Shown here piece after piece: positions 42,602 through 51,567 of a stretch of DNA of 64,000 bases. Numbering within the stretch: position 1 is the first letter of the stretch; the number at the start of each line of letters is the position of its first letter. Made by a program: the position numbers and the translations under genes. The notes beneath the pieces were generated by a model. It saw nothing but the letters and a program-made list of their open reading frames with translations. It ran no database searches and was not told the DNA's origin. This stretch comes from Vibrio sp. D404a (GTDB lineage Bacteria > Pseudomonadota > Gammaproteobacteria > Enterobacterales > Vibrionaceae), in assembly GCF_030248535.1 (NCBI RefSeq), contig NZ_JAHGAJ010000019.1:62001-126000 (forward strand), written 5' to 3'.

Positions 42602-43801
42602 TTAAGGCTTGAGATTTACGAAATCTTCTGTGTTAAGAGGCTGTGTATAGTCAATTCCAGTGAATTCAAATCCATTGAGTTGCATAAACTCTTGTTTAAA
42701 ACCCGTGTAATCGCCTAATTGAGTAAAGTTGGTTTCATTCATGGATTGTAAAATTTCAGACACATGCGCTTGTGTTTCTGCTTCTAGCTCCCAGTCATCC
42801 ATTCGAATCAAGCGCTCACCATCAACTGAGATCTTGTCTTGACCATAAAGCTTGGTACTGAAAAGACGCTGCATCTGTTGAATACAAGCCTCATGGGTGC
42901 CTTTCTCTTTCATGACCTGATAAAGAGCCAATAGGTAAGGGCTTAGCCCCGGAATGAATACACTCGCTTTGGTCACTAGCGCTTTACACACCGTAGCGTA
43001 TGCACCACCACCAAAGTTCGCCAACTCAAGGTTGAGAGCATGGCTTGCTTGGTGAAGATCGATTTTCGCTCGCCCTAATGTGCCGTCAAGGTAGATTGGG
43101 TGGGTGACTTCAGGGCCAACATAAGAGAAAGCGATGGTTTTACACCCTTCAGCAATCGACTCAGAGTTGATTAACTCATCAACCCATTGGCGCCAGTCTT
43201 CACCGCCCATTACTTTCAGTGTGCTTTCAGCTTCTTCTTCTGTGGCTGCCTCTAAAGTGGTTGAGTTCCAACTATCATCTTCAAGAGAGATGGTATTGCC
43301 TGTCACACTCTGACCGATAGGTTTAATTGCTGAACGCCAAAATTCACCGTTGTCGTCTTTAGGGCGGACGCCCGCGGCAAGGCTATAGATGATCAGATCC
43401 ACTTCGCCTTCAAAGTAGGTTTCGATTGCTTCAACCACTTGAGAGCGAGTTTCGTTGGAGAATGCATCACCGACGATGTTAATCGCAGTGCGACCTTCAC
43501 GTTCGGCTTCTTGCTTGAAATAGATGTTGTTGTACCAACCAGCGCTGCCGAGAGACTTGTCACTAGGGCCGCGTTCAAAAGATACACCAATAGTGTCGGC
43601 ATTTGCTCCGCCGAAGGTGAGGGCGACTCTGGCTGCTAAGCCAAAGCCTGATGACGCCCCAATGATCAATACTCGTTTAGGCCCGCTTTTGATCTGAGGG
43701 GCATTTTTTACGAATTCGATTTGCTGTTTGACCGCTTGTTGGCAGCCAAGAGGGTGTGCATTTTTGGCAACGACACCCTTTATAACGGGTTTTATTATCA
43801 T
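42602..43801 (-). CDS. fabV: FabV-type trans-2-enoyl-ACP/CoA reductase
   Basis: 399 residues, the size of FabV. The NADH-binding motif is GASSGFGLAARV. The catalytic tyrosine region is SYVGPEVTHPIYLDGTLGRA, followed by the conserved lysine (AKIDL). FabV reduces enoyl-ACP in the last step of fatty acid elongation and is naturally insensitive to triclosan. Several residues differ from the main Vibrio FabV (for example KI in place of KM, and AAGVRP in place of ASPVR), so this may be the FabV2 paralogue known from some vibrios. Single gene, with its own terminator. Confidence 0.9.
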   Translation of the reverse strand: MIIKPVIKGVVAKNAHPLGCQQAVKQQIEFVKNAPQIKSGPKRVLIIGASSGFGLAARVALTFGGANADTIGVSFERGPSDKSLGSAGWYNNIYFKQEAEREGRTAINIVGDAFSNETRSQVVEAIETYFEGEVDLIIYSLAAGVRPKDDNGEFWRSAIKPIGQSVTGNTISLEDDSWNSTTLEAATEEEAESTLKVMGGEDWRQWVDELINSESIAEGCKTIAFSYVGPEVTHPIYLDGTLGRAKIDLHQASHALNLELANFGGGAYATVCKALVTKASVFIPGLSPYLLALYQVMKEKGTHEACIQQMQRLFSTKLYGQDKISVDGERLIRMDDWELEAETQAHVSEILQSMNETNFTQLGDYTGFKQEFMQLNGFEFTGIDYTQPLNTEDFVNLKP

Positions 43802-43882
43802 AAATAACCTTACACTTAACGCTGTTATGAAGTCACGTTAACGTAAAGCTATGTAAAAAAGATTGAGCTAGACCATTAAAAG

Positions 43883-44488
43883 CTAAAGATACTGGTATAA
43901 TTTCTCGGCAACAAAGTCTGCAATCCAAGGTTGAGCCTCAGGTTTAGGATGCAGGCCGTCGTTCATCATCCATTCAGGTTTCATGATGATATACTCGAGA
44001 AAGAATGGCAGTAATGGCACATTTTGCTGATCAGATAACGACGTAAATACGTACTCAAATTGTTCGTTGTAGCGTTTCCCATAGTTAGGTGGGATGCGTA
44101 TCTGCATCATCACTGGCTCAGCTCCGGCCGCTCTGATCTGTTCGATTATCTTCTCTAAGTTTTGAGTGATCACCTTAGGTGGAAATCCACGCAGACCGTC
44201 ATTAGCACCGAGCTCAATAAGCACCGTATCTGGTGTGTGCTCAGACAATAACTGAGGCAGACGAGAGAGGCCATTACCCGTGGTATCACCAGAGATACTG
44301 CCATTTATCACGGTTACTTTTTTGTCGTATTCCGACAGAGCATCAGGCAACAGGCTAGGCCAGCTCTGTTTGATGTCCATGTTGTAACCCGCGCTTAAGC
44401 TGTCACCGAGCACCAATAGGGTTTGGTTTTGCGCGAATGATGTTGTGGAAAAAAGTATAAAAATCAAAAAGGAAATTAGTCGAGTCAT
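43883..44488 (-). CDS. tesA: TesA arylesterase/acyl-CoA thioesterase I (SGNH hydrolase)
   Basis: About 201 residues from the ATG at 44488; an ATG at 44500 would add four. A signal peptide ends near TSFAQ. The SGNH blocks are VLGDSLSAGY (nucleophile serine), NGSISGDTTGNGL, ELGANDGLRG and DGLHP. TesA is a periplasmic lipase-like enzyme with thioesterase and lysophospholipase activity. It is divergent from ybbA, as in E. coli, and the two start codons overlap in a shared CATG. Confidence 0.93.
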   Translation of the reverse strand: MTRLISFLIFILFSTTSFAQNQTLLVLGDSLSAGYNMDIKQSWPSLLPDALSEYDKKVTVINGSISGDTTGNGLSRLPQLLSEHTPDTVLIELGANDGLRGFPPKVITQNLEKIIEQIRAAGAEPVMMQIRIPPNYGKRYNEQFEYVFTSLSDQQNVPLLPFFLEYIIMKPEWMMNDGLHPKPEAQPWIADFVAEKLYQYL

Positions 44489-45161
44489 GCATACATCCAT
44501 AATAAAAGCTGAATCTGTTTCGAAGACAGTGTCTACTAATCAAGAACAATTGACAATCTTAGAGAAGATCGACATCGATATTGCTGAAGGAGAATCAGTG
44601 GCGATCGTTGGTACTTCTGGCGCGGGCAAATCAACGCTCATGACACTGCTTGCGGGCCTCGATGTTCCGAGTTCTGGTGAAATTCATCTGCTAAATAAAC
44701 CACTTTCACAACTCGATGACGAGCAGCGAGCGCAAATTCGCAGTGAGTCGGTCGGTTTTGTATTCCAGAGCTTTTTGTTGATCCCAAGTTTATCTGCACT
44801 TCAAAACGTGACTCTGCCTTGCCTATTGAAGGGTGAAGAGGAAGATATTGAGCGTGCCAAAGCGCTTTTGGAATCGGTTGGATTGAAAGACCGAGTTGAC
44901 CATTTACCCTCTCAACTCTCTGGCGGTGAGCAACAACGTGTGGCACTCGCTCGCGCTTTCATGATTAAGCCAAAAATCCTATTTGCTGATGAACCAACGG
45001 GTAACCTAGATCAGCAAACGGCCGCTAAGATTGTAGAACTGCTGTTTGAACTCAATGCATCTCATGGCACGACACTGGTTCTTGTGACACACGATCCTAA
45101 ACTCGCTCAGCGCTGTCAGCGCACACTAAAAATGCACCTTGGTCAAATCGAGGAGGTGTAG
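44487..45161 (+). CDS. ybbA: ABC transporter ATP-binding protein YbbA
   Basis: 224 residues from ATG at 44487. Walker A is GTSGAGKST, the signature [14 protein letters not shown], Walker [13 protein letters not shown] and the switch histidine VTHD. It belongs to the LolD/MacB group, whose members power lipoprotein or toxin extraction rather than classical import. AAGGAA lies 13 bases upstream, rather far, so the start is only moderately sure; a GTG at 44445 is an alternative. It forms an operon with ybbP, one base before its stretch AGGAGG. Confidence 0.92.
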   Translation: MHTSIIKAESVSKTVSTNQEQLTILEKIDIDIAEGESVAIVGTSGAGKSTLMTLLAGLDVPSSGEIHLLNKPLSQLDDEQRAQIRSESVGFVFQSFLLIPSLSALQNVTLPCLLKGEEEDIERAKALLESVGLKDRVDHLPSQLSGGEQQRVALARAFMIKPKILFADEPTGNLDQQTAAKIVELLFELNASHGTTLVLVTHDPKLAQRCQRTLKMHLGQIEEV

Positions 45162-45162
45162 A

Positions 45163-47598
45163 GTGAGCCAATCAAAAGGACTGAACAAACGACTCTTCAG
45201 TTGGAGCATTGAAGAGATACGACACGGCCAGCTTTGGCCCGTTTCTATTGCTCTGACACTGATCATTGCTTGTGTTTTTGCTTTGTCCGCATTGGCAGAG
45301 CGAATGGAGCAGGTGATTGTTAAACAAGGCAAAGACGCGTTAACCGCCGACAGCGTCTTTATTTCTGCAAACCCTCTGCCTGAACCTCTATTAGAATTGG
45401 TGGCAGAAAAACGTTTGGACAAAAGTGAGCTGACTCGTTTTTCTACCATGGCATTCAGTGATAATGGAATGCAATTGGTGACGGTAAAGGCCGTAGAAAG
45501 CAATTACCCGCTGCGTGGGGAGATGCTTCTAGAAAGCAACAACCAACAAGAAAACCATGTTAAACCGGGTGAACTGTGGCTTGATGAGAGAATCTTTTCG
45601 CAGCTTGAGGTTAATATCGGTGACAATGTCACGATTGGTGATGCCGATCTGACCATTACCGGTCGTATTGCACAGGAGCCGGGACTCAGCTTTAACCCGT
45701 TCCAGCAGATGCCCGCTGTTCTTATTCACAGCAGCGACATCGATGCCACAGGTGCCATCCAACCGGGTAGTCGTGTTAGCTTCCGCCTGTTCTTAAACGG
45801 TGAAGACAGTGACTTACAAGCTCTTCAAGACTCTATCGAATTGACGCCGAGCGATCGCTGGCGCAATCAAGACAGTGCAAGCCGTACCAACGAGATGTTT
45901 GATAAGACCACTCAATACCTTTCATTGACCGTTGCGATTGTTGTGATCATGGCAGCAACCACCTTGGTATTAACGTGCCAGCATTACGTTGCGAGCAGAC
46001 AAAAGACCATCGCAATGCTCAAGAGCTTGGGCGCAAGTAAACAGTGGGTGATCCACTGGCTTTCCATTCAAGTTCTTATGCTGATGGTTATTGGCGTTGT
46101 ATTTGGTATTGCTATTGGCATTGGGCTTGAGTTCTTGTTGCGGATCCCTTTGGGAGACCTATTACCAAGTCCGCTACCAAGTTATGGCTATCAACCGATG
46201 TTATTATCTGTATTAACCAGTGTGCTCATTGGAGTACCAGCATTAGGGATTCCTTTGTTGGGGCTGGTGAACACGTCGGCAATCAGCGTTATTCAGTCTA
46301 ACCACCAAGGTAAGAACGACAGTAAAAAATACTTGTTGCTGCTCGTTCCTGTTGTGCCAATGCTACTCATGTATGGTACTAACTTGCTGGTTTGGATCGT
46401 CCTTGGCGGTATCGTTGCACTGTTCGCTGTGCTTGCTTTAGCGAGTATTGCAGTCTTGAAGCTGATCGCGAAGCTTCGTGTATCGACAGCGATGCGCCTT
46501 GCGATTAGTCGAATCAACAGAACGCCATTAGCAACGGGTATCCAGTTTGGTGCTTTGTCTCTTTCGCTGATGTTGCTATCCATTATTTGGCTGGTGCGCA
46601 GTGATTTACTTTCAGATTGGCAGCAGACACTTCCAGAGAACGCGCCAAACGCATTTGCTCTGAATATTGCTGAGTATGAAAAAGAGGCGTATTTAGAGAC
46701 GATTGATGCGAACAAGGTTGAGCGTACTCAAGCCTTTCCAATTATTCGTGGCCGCTTAACCACAATCAACGGAATTGAGGCGGATAAATACAGCGATGCG
46801 TCTGACCAAACAGATGCGCTTAGCCGAGAAATCAATTTCACTTGGGGTGAGACGCTTCCTGAGTATAACGAGGTGATTGCTGGTCAATGGACAGAGCAAA
46901 ATGGTGTATCTGTCGAGTCAGATGTAGCCGAGCAACTTGGTCTTAAAATCGGTGATGAACTCTCATTCACAATCAACAGCCAGCAGTTTAAAGCAGAGGT
47001 GAATACGATTCGTGAAGTGGAGTGGCGCGAGATGAAGCCAAACTTCTACTTTATCTTCACCCCAGACGTGCTCAGCTCAATCCCATCTACTTGGTTGGTC
47101 AGCTTTAGGCTGCAAGACCAACATGACGAGATGCTAAGCCAATTGTCGCGCAACCATCCTACGGTTAGCTTGATGGATATCCGTAAAATGGGGAGTAAGA
47201 TCCAAGAACTTTTAAAACAGATTGTTTGGTCGATTACGGTGCTGGCTGGCTTAGGTGTCGTAGCAGGGCTTCTACTTATCTTCACCTTACTTCGCTTGAG
47301 TTTGTCTCAGCGTCAACAAGAGATTCGCCTATATAGAACCCTAGGGGCGAGTAAAAGCCGTATTCTCAATACGATTTGGTGTGAGTACGGAATCATGGCT
47401 CTTGTGGCGGGCAGTATTGCCGCGTTGGGTGCAGAGCTAAGTGTCGCAAGTCTCATGACATTTGGTTTCGAATTGCCAGTGACTTTGCATCCGGGGTTGT
47501 GGGTGATGTTGCCTGTTATTACCTTTGTTACCTTAGCCGCGGTCGTGAATAGCTTGATTAAGCGACTTCTAGCGCCGATGAAGAAAGACTTTAATTAA
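45163..47598 (+). CDS. ybbP: ABC transporter permease YbbP (FtsX/MacB type)
   Basis: GTG at 45163 is preceded by AGGAGG at ideal spacing, so it is chosen over 45139. 811 residues: one N-terminal helix, a large periplasmic domain, two FtsX-like membrane bundles (about 265-480 and 690-800) and a second periplasmic domain between. This is the YbbP architecture of E. coli. With YbbA it probably moves lipids or lipoproteins away from the inner membrane; TesA, its divergent neighbour, acts on lipids, which suggests a shared pathway. The operon ends with a terminator. Confidence 0.92.
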   Translation: MSQSKGLNKRLFSWSIEEIRHGQLWPVSIALTLIIACVFALSALAERMEQVIVKQGKDALTADSVFISANPLPEPLLELVAEKRLDKSELTRFSTMAFSDNGMQLVTVKAVESNYPLRGEMLLESNNQQENHVKPGELWLDERIFSQLEVNIGDNVTIGDADLTITGRIAQEPGLSFNPFQQMPAVLIHSSDIDATGAIQPGSRVSFRLFLNGEDSDLQALQDSIELTPSDRWRNQDSASRTNEMFDKTTQYLSLTVAIVVIMAATTLVLTCQHYVASRQKTIAMLKSLGASKQWVIHWLSIQVLMLMVIGVVFGIAIGIGLEFLLRIPLGDLLPSPLPSYGYQPMLLSVLTSVLIGVPALGIPLLGLVNTSAISVIQSNHQGKNDSKKYLLLLVPVVPMLLMYGTNLLVWIVLGGIVALFAVLALASIAVLKLIAKLRVSTAMRLAISRINRTPLATGIQFGALSLSLMLLSIIWLVRSDLLSDWQQTLPENAPNAFALNIAEYEKEAYLETIDANKVERTQAFPIIRGRLTTINGIEADKYSDASDQTDALSREINFTWGETLPEYNEVIAGQWTEQNGVSVESDVAEQLGLKIGDELSFTINSQQFKAEVNTIREVEWREMKPNFYFIFTPDVLSSIPSTWLVSFRLQDQHDEMLSQLSRNHPTVSLMDIRKMGSKIQELLKQIVWSITVLAGLGVVAGLLLIFTLLRLSLSQRQQEIRLYRTLGASKSRILNTIWCEYGIMALVAGSIAALGAELSVASLMTFGFELPVTLHPGLWVMLPVITFVTLAAVVNSLIKRLLAPMKKDFN

Positions 47599-47726
47599 GG
47601 TTTAGCTTACGATTTAAAGCTTAGCTACGATTGTTAGAGGTATAGCGTTAGAAATCCTCAAAAACTTGGTTTCTGAGTGATCGCTAGACCTAAAGCTAAC
47701 GTTATGGTTAGGCCGATTTAAACTGA

Positions 47727-47765
47727 GTGCGCTCAAACATTTTCCGTTGGGCGCATTTTTTTATT
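47727..47765 (+). terminator. Terminator of the ybbA-ybbP operon
   Basis: TGCGCTCAA / TTGGGCGCA stem with one G-T pair and T-run; about 130 bp after ybbP. Confidence 0.8.
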
Positions 47766-47933
47766 TTAAATCGGTCAATCATTGGGTTACCCACAGGGCG
47801 TACTAAAGAGGGGATAAATTCCCCAAACATGGGGTTGTTTATACCTGTTAATAGGCTGTAATAATAAATTCATCTTTGACGTTTTTTGTCTTTAGTGCCT
47901 GTAAATAAAGGGGTTGCGCAACGAAAAAGCACC

Positions 47934-47978
47934 TTATCAACAGTTATCCACAAAATCGGTGGATAACTTTAGGGATAA
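47934..47978. promoter_or_regulatory. Cluster of DnaA-box-like sequences
   Basis: TTATCAACA (47934-47942), the perfect consensus TTATCCACA (47944-47952), an inverted TTATCCACC (47966-47958) and a weaker inverted TTATCCCTA (47978-47970). The middle two also form a 10-bp perfect inverted repeat (AGTTATCCAC / GTGGATAACT, 47942-47968). The density is far above chance. It is not beside rctB or mnmG, so a replication origin is unlikely; a DnaA-regulated promoter or titration site is more plausible. Confidence 0.6.
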
Positions 47979-48216
47979 GTTAATGAAGATGTCATATGCG
48001 TTATCTTTGAGCCTTTGTACGACCGTACTTAGGCCAGATCTGGCGTGTTTTACACCGTTCTTTTTTTCATTCACACATATTGAGTCAAGCAATAAATTTT
48101 GTTTTTTTAGTTTGACATCTGATGATGGCAAACTAAGACCTTGATAAAAATGTGATTTAATTCACCGTCAATCCTACGTAGAATACAGGGTAGTTAATTT
48201 TAGGCTTTAGAGTCCG

Positions 48217-49677
48217 ATGAATCAGAACAAAATGGATAAAAAACAACCGTCTATAGCAATCATTGGCGGTGGTATTGCAGGTGTCACCAGTGCGATTCAT
48301 TTCAGTGAACGCGGATACAAGGTGACTCTGCTGGAGAAAGGGCCAAGCCTTGTCAATGGTCCACCAATTTGTCACCTGCATGCGGGTGGTAATTTGTATC
48401 GAGATATTTCTCAAGAGCAGTGTCTTCAACTTCTTGCTCAGTCTATCGATACCGTTCGTTTATTTCCTCACACGCTCAATATTCGTCCAACCGTCATCGC
48501 TGTACCTCATAGCGATGGTGGTAAACCAGAAGAGTTGTTACCACGCTTGGCTGTGATTCAATCCGCTTACCAATCCTTGGTGGAACAAGATCCAAACAAT
48601 CAAGTGCTAGGGAAACCAGACGAATACTACAAACTGTATGAAAAAGAGGATTTGGTTGCCTTATCAACTCAGGTCCAGCCTAGTAATCCACGTACTCTTG
48701 ATGATTGGTGTATCCCATTTGCCAAGCACACCAACTTAGACACACTTAAATACCCTGTTGCGGTGGTACAAGAATATGGCTTGAGTGTGTTTCGCTTGTC
48801 GGCTTCAGCGCAGCTATCCCTCGAAAAACAGGGCAACTGCGAGGTGTTAACCGACAGTCGCTTGTCCTCAGTAACTCAATTGGAAGATGAGTGGCAGTTA
48901 AGTTACTCCGATCATGACGGTGAAGAGCATCAATTGACTTCTCAATACCTTATTAATGCGAGCGGTTTTGAAACGGGTGTTGTCGATGATTATGTGGGTT
49001 CGAAACAAGAGCGTCTGGTTGAGTTTAAAGCGGCTTATGTGACCGATTGGGCAGCCTGCCGAGATCATCAAGAAGAGTGGCCAGAAGTGATATTTCATGG
49101 GCCACGTGGCACGCCCCAAGGTATGGCACAGTTAACGCCTTACGCGGATGGTGTATTCCAGCTTCACGGCATGACAGAAGGCATTACTCTGTTCGAGGGA
49201 GGATTAGTTTCATCTTCTGTTGAATCGTCTCAGCCACAGCTTCCGGCTAAGCTACTCAAGAAAATTGTGTCTGGTTGGACGGAAGAGCAGCTAGAAGAGC
49301 GAACGCAAGCCGCGATTAAGCACATGGCTCAGTTTATCCCTAGTTTTGCGTCAGCAACCGTAGGTGGTAAGCCACTGTTTGGTGCTCAGCAGATTCCGGG
49401 AACTGACCCGAGCTTACGTGCATCAGACGTCTCTTTCTGTGGTGAAAAATACGCAAGACTCGAAGTAGTCAAAGCCTCGTCTACATTAGAAGCCGCTCAG
49501 AAGATAGATAACCAATGGTTCTACAACCAGTCGGCTAGTAAGACGATTGAAGATGCACATCCCGTTACAATGTCACTTAATGTCGATGATGTTGAGCACA
49601 GAGCGATCGCGCTAACACAAGAGCGAGGCTATCCAGCAGCGCTTGCGATCGTAACAGGAGAGAGCCGACAAGCTTAA
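48217..49677 (+). CDS. FAD-dependent oxidoreductase (DAO-type)
   Basis: 486 residues. The N-terminal FAD-binding fold is IAIIGGGIAGVTSAIHFSERGYKVTLLEK, and a C-terminal block SFCGEKYARLEV could be the second FAD contact. The overall form is like D-amino acid oxidase/dehydrogenase proteins, but the substrate residues are not conserved enough to name one. An ATG at 48232 (MDKKQPS) is an alternative start; neither has a good ribosome site. Single gene with a strong terminator. Confidence 0.85.
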   Translation: MNQNKMDKKQPSIAIIGGGIAGVTSAIHFSERGYKVTLLEKGPSLVNGPPICHLHAGGNLYRDISQEQCLQLLAQSIDTVRLFPHTLNIRPTVIAVPHSDGGKPEELLPRLAVIQSAYQSLVEQDPNNQVLGKPDEYYKLYEKEDLVALSTQVQPSNPRTLDDWCIPFAKHTNLDTLKYPVAVVQEYGLSVFRLSASAQLSLEKQGNCEVLTDSRLSSVTQLEDEWQLSYSDHDGEEHQLTSQYLINASGFETGVVDDYVGSKQERLVEFKAAYVTDWAACRDHQEEWPEVIFHGPRGTPQGMAQLTPYADGVFQLHGMTEGITLFEGGLVSSSVESSQPQLPAKLLKKIVSGWTEEQLEERTQAAIKHMAQFIPSFASATVGGKPLFGAQQIPGTDPSLRASDVSFCGEKYARLEVVKASSTLEAAQKIDNQWFYNQSASKTIEDAHPVTMSLNVDDVEHRAIALTQERGYPAALAIVTGESRQA

Positions 49678-49721
49678 TCCTTACTTTGCTATCTCTAGAC
49701 GGGAGTAAAGCAGTGACAAAC

Positions 49722-49759
49722 AAAAAGGGTGACCTCATTTCGAGCGTCACCCTTTTTTT
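49722..49759. terminator. Bidirectional terminator between the FAD oxidoreductase and pxpC
   Basis: A perfect 12-bp stem AAAAAGGGTGAC / GTCACCCTTTTT with a 12-nt loop and T-runs on both strands. Confidence 0.93.
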
Positions 49760-49821
49760 GATCTGATTTTCTTCTAATAATGTTTTCTTTTAACGAGCTT
49801 TTCTTTTAGTAACCTAGATTC

Positions 49822-50760
49822 TTAGTAACCAAAGAACCGTGCCCATTGGCTCCAAACATCTTGTAGGCCTATGCGGTCGCCTTTTGTAAAGGTGATCTGT
49901 TGCCCAGGCTTTGCTTGAGCAAGGCGAGGTAAATCAATGCGAGCTATGCAGCCTAACTTAGGGTAACCACCAATCGTCTGCCTGTCGTTGAGCAATATTA
50001 TGGGTTGACCGTCTTTCGGTATCTGAATCGCACCCAAAGCAATCCCTTCGGACAACATAGTGATGTTGGGAGACTCTACCGCCTCTCCACTCAGTCGGTA
50101 GCCCATACGATTCGAGTTTTGATTCACGGTAAAGGTACTGCCATAAAAGGTTGACTTAGCATTGTCGCTAAAGTGCTCAGATTGATAGCCTTCAATGACT
50201 CTCAGTTTCAAAGGTAGGTTGTAGTTAGGAGTATAACGGAACGTCACACTCAAGGGTTTTTGGTGTGCTTCAATAGCGTGTGTTTCGAAATCTAACTGCT
50301 GACCGGCTTGGCAGGCAGCGCCATCTTGGGTTAACCCGCCGATTTTTTCACGCACTACCGTTGATGCGCTAGTGAGGCTATAAGGAACTTTGAACCCACC
50401 TTTTATGGCTAAATAGGCCCGTAATCCATTTTTTGGTAGACCGAACGAGAGCGTCTGTCCTTTGTGAGCCACAAACGTAGACCAGTTTGCAATAGGCTGG
50501 TCGTCGAGCTTAGCCTGCAGATCACCGCCGGTAATCGACATCAAGCAGTCATTATTTATCTGTATGGCACATTGACCTAAGGTGATTTCCAAGGAGGGGC
50601 TATTAATTGGATTGCTAAGCAGGTGATTTGCCCAACTGTAAGCGTAGTCATCAACGGGGCCACCTTGAGTTAACCCTAAGTGAGACAGTCCAAAACGCCC
50701 AAAGTCTTGAATCAGAGAGAGCGGACCTGGTTTGAGTAATGTAATTGAACCCTCAGTCAT
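49822..50760 (-). CDS. pxpC: 5-oxoprolinase subunit PxpC
   Basis: 312 residues, formerly called biotin-dependent carboxyltransferase/KipA-like. Signature blocks are LIQDFGRFGLSHLGLTQGGP, EITLGQCAI and DRQTIGGYPKLG. With PxpA and PxpB it hydrolyses 5-oxoproline to glutamate using ATP. It overlaps the end of pxpB by eight bases and is the last gene of the pxpABC operon, closed by a strong terminator. Confidence 0.94.
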   Translation of the reverse strand: MTEGSITLLKPGPLSLIQDFGRFGLSHLGLTQGGPVDDYAYSWANHLLSNPINSPSLEITLGQCAIQINNDCLMSITGGDLQAKLDDQPIANWSTFVAHKGQTLSFGLPKNGLRAYLAIKGGFKVPYSLTSASTVVREKIGGLTQDGAACQAGQQLDFETHAIEAHQKPLSVTFRYTPNYNLPLKLRVIEGYQSEHFSDNAKSTFYGSTFTVNQNSNRMGYRLSGEAVESPNITMLSEGIALGAIQIPKDGQPIILLNDRQTIGGYPKLGCIARIDLPRLAQAKPGQQITFTKGDRIGLQDVWSQWARFFGY

Positions 50761-51553
50761 TCAGACAACCTCCAAGAGTAACAAATTCTTGCTTACTGAT
50801 CGCTTCAAACTTCACTTTATCGCCAACATTGAAAAAAGCCCCTTGATTGAGTTGGTCTAGTGTCGCTTTAGTGTCGAATAGTTGAATAGGAGTACGCCCA
50901 ATAATGTTCCAGCCTCCCGGGGACTGATCTGGATAAACAGCGGTTTTGCTGTCTGCGATGCCAACACTGCCTTTGGGAACTGATAATCTTGGGGTTTGGT
51001 GGCGAGGCATACAAAGCTCTGGAGAAACATCCGAAAGAAACGCAAAACCCGGCATAAAACCGACGGCGCTGACTTGGTAGGTAATACGAGTATGCAGCTC
51101 AATCAGTTTATCGAGTGATAGTCCTTGTTGTTGAAAGCGGGGTAAATCCAACGCGGTTTGTTCGCTATAGTAAGTGGGTATCATCACAACAGGGGCAGAA
51201 TGTTTATTTACACGTGTGTTTAGGTTTGAAACTAATTGGTGTAACTGGCGTATAAACTCTGGCTCAGAAATTCGATACGGAAGGTAGTCTACCAAAATAG
51301 TGTGATACGCAGGCGTGACGTTCATTAGATACGTGCCAAAGGTTTCCCTTATCTGTTGGGAAATAGACGCGACGTACACCGATATATCAGAAGTAACCTC
51401 TGCAGAGTGAGGTTGTTGCGAATCTGTTGCTGATCTCTTACTTTCCTTAAGATCAATCTTGATCATGACACTACACTCTGCAACCGGGTCAATTACTACA
51501 TCAAATTGTGTTTTCTTCATAAGCATCCGTTTTAACAGAAGAAGTTGAGCCAT
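50753..51553 (-). CDS. pxpB: 5-oxoprolinase subunit PxpB
   Basis: 266 residues. The KipI-like carboxyltransferase domain is in the second half: VGFMPGFAFLSDV, PRLSVPKGSVGIADSKTAVY and SPGGWNIIGRT. The first 60 residues include a Ser/Gln-rich insertion (KRSATDSQQPHSAEV) not usual in the family. The start is uncertain; ATG at 51520 (MKKTQFDV) is an alternative that would make a 255-residue protein. It is 14 bases after pxpA and overlaps pxpC. Confidence 0.92.
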   Translation of the reverse strand: MAQLLLLKRMLMKKTQFDVVIDPVAECSVMIKIDLKESKRSATDSQQPHSAEVTSDISVYVASISQQIRETFGTYLMNVTPAYHTILVDYLPYRISEPEFIRQLHQLVSNLNTRVNKHSAPVVMIPTYYSEQTALDLPRFQQQGLSLDKLIELHTRITYQVSAVGFMPGFAFLSDVSPELCMPRHQTPRLSVPKGSVGIADSKTAVYPDQSPGGWNIIGRTPIQLFDTKATLDQLNQGAFFNVGDKVKFEAISKQEFVTLGGCLND

Positions 51554-51567
51554 GAACTGACTCGTAG

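Larger units (their letters stand above)
47599..48216. other. 618-bp gap with terminator, palindromes and a DnaA-box cluster
   Basis: Left part: ybbP terminator. Middle: GGGGATAAATTCCCC near 47813, a 10-bp palindrome GTTGCGCAAC (47913-47922) and the DnaA-box cluster. Right: an inverted repeat TTAGTTTG / CAAACTAA (48107-48136). No open reading frame here has both a good start and a ribosome site. It must also hold the promoter of the FAD oxidoreductase gene. Confidence 0.55.

Noticed and set aside
47934..47978. Idea that the DnaA boxes mark crtS or a chromosome origin
   Set aside because: The neighbours are not those I recall for crtS or for oriC (mnmG) or ori2 (rctB). This judgement rests on memory of gene order.
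47914..48144. 76-residue frame in the large intergenic region
   Set aside because: It spans the DnaA-box cluster and lacks a credible start and ribosome site.
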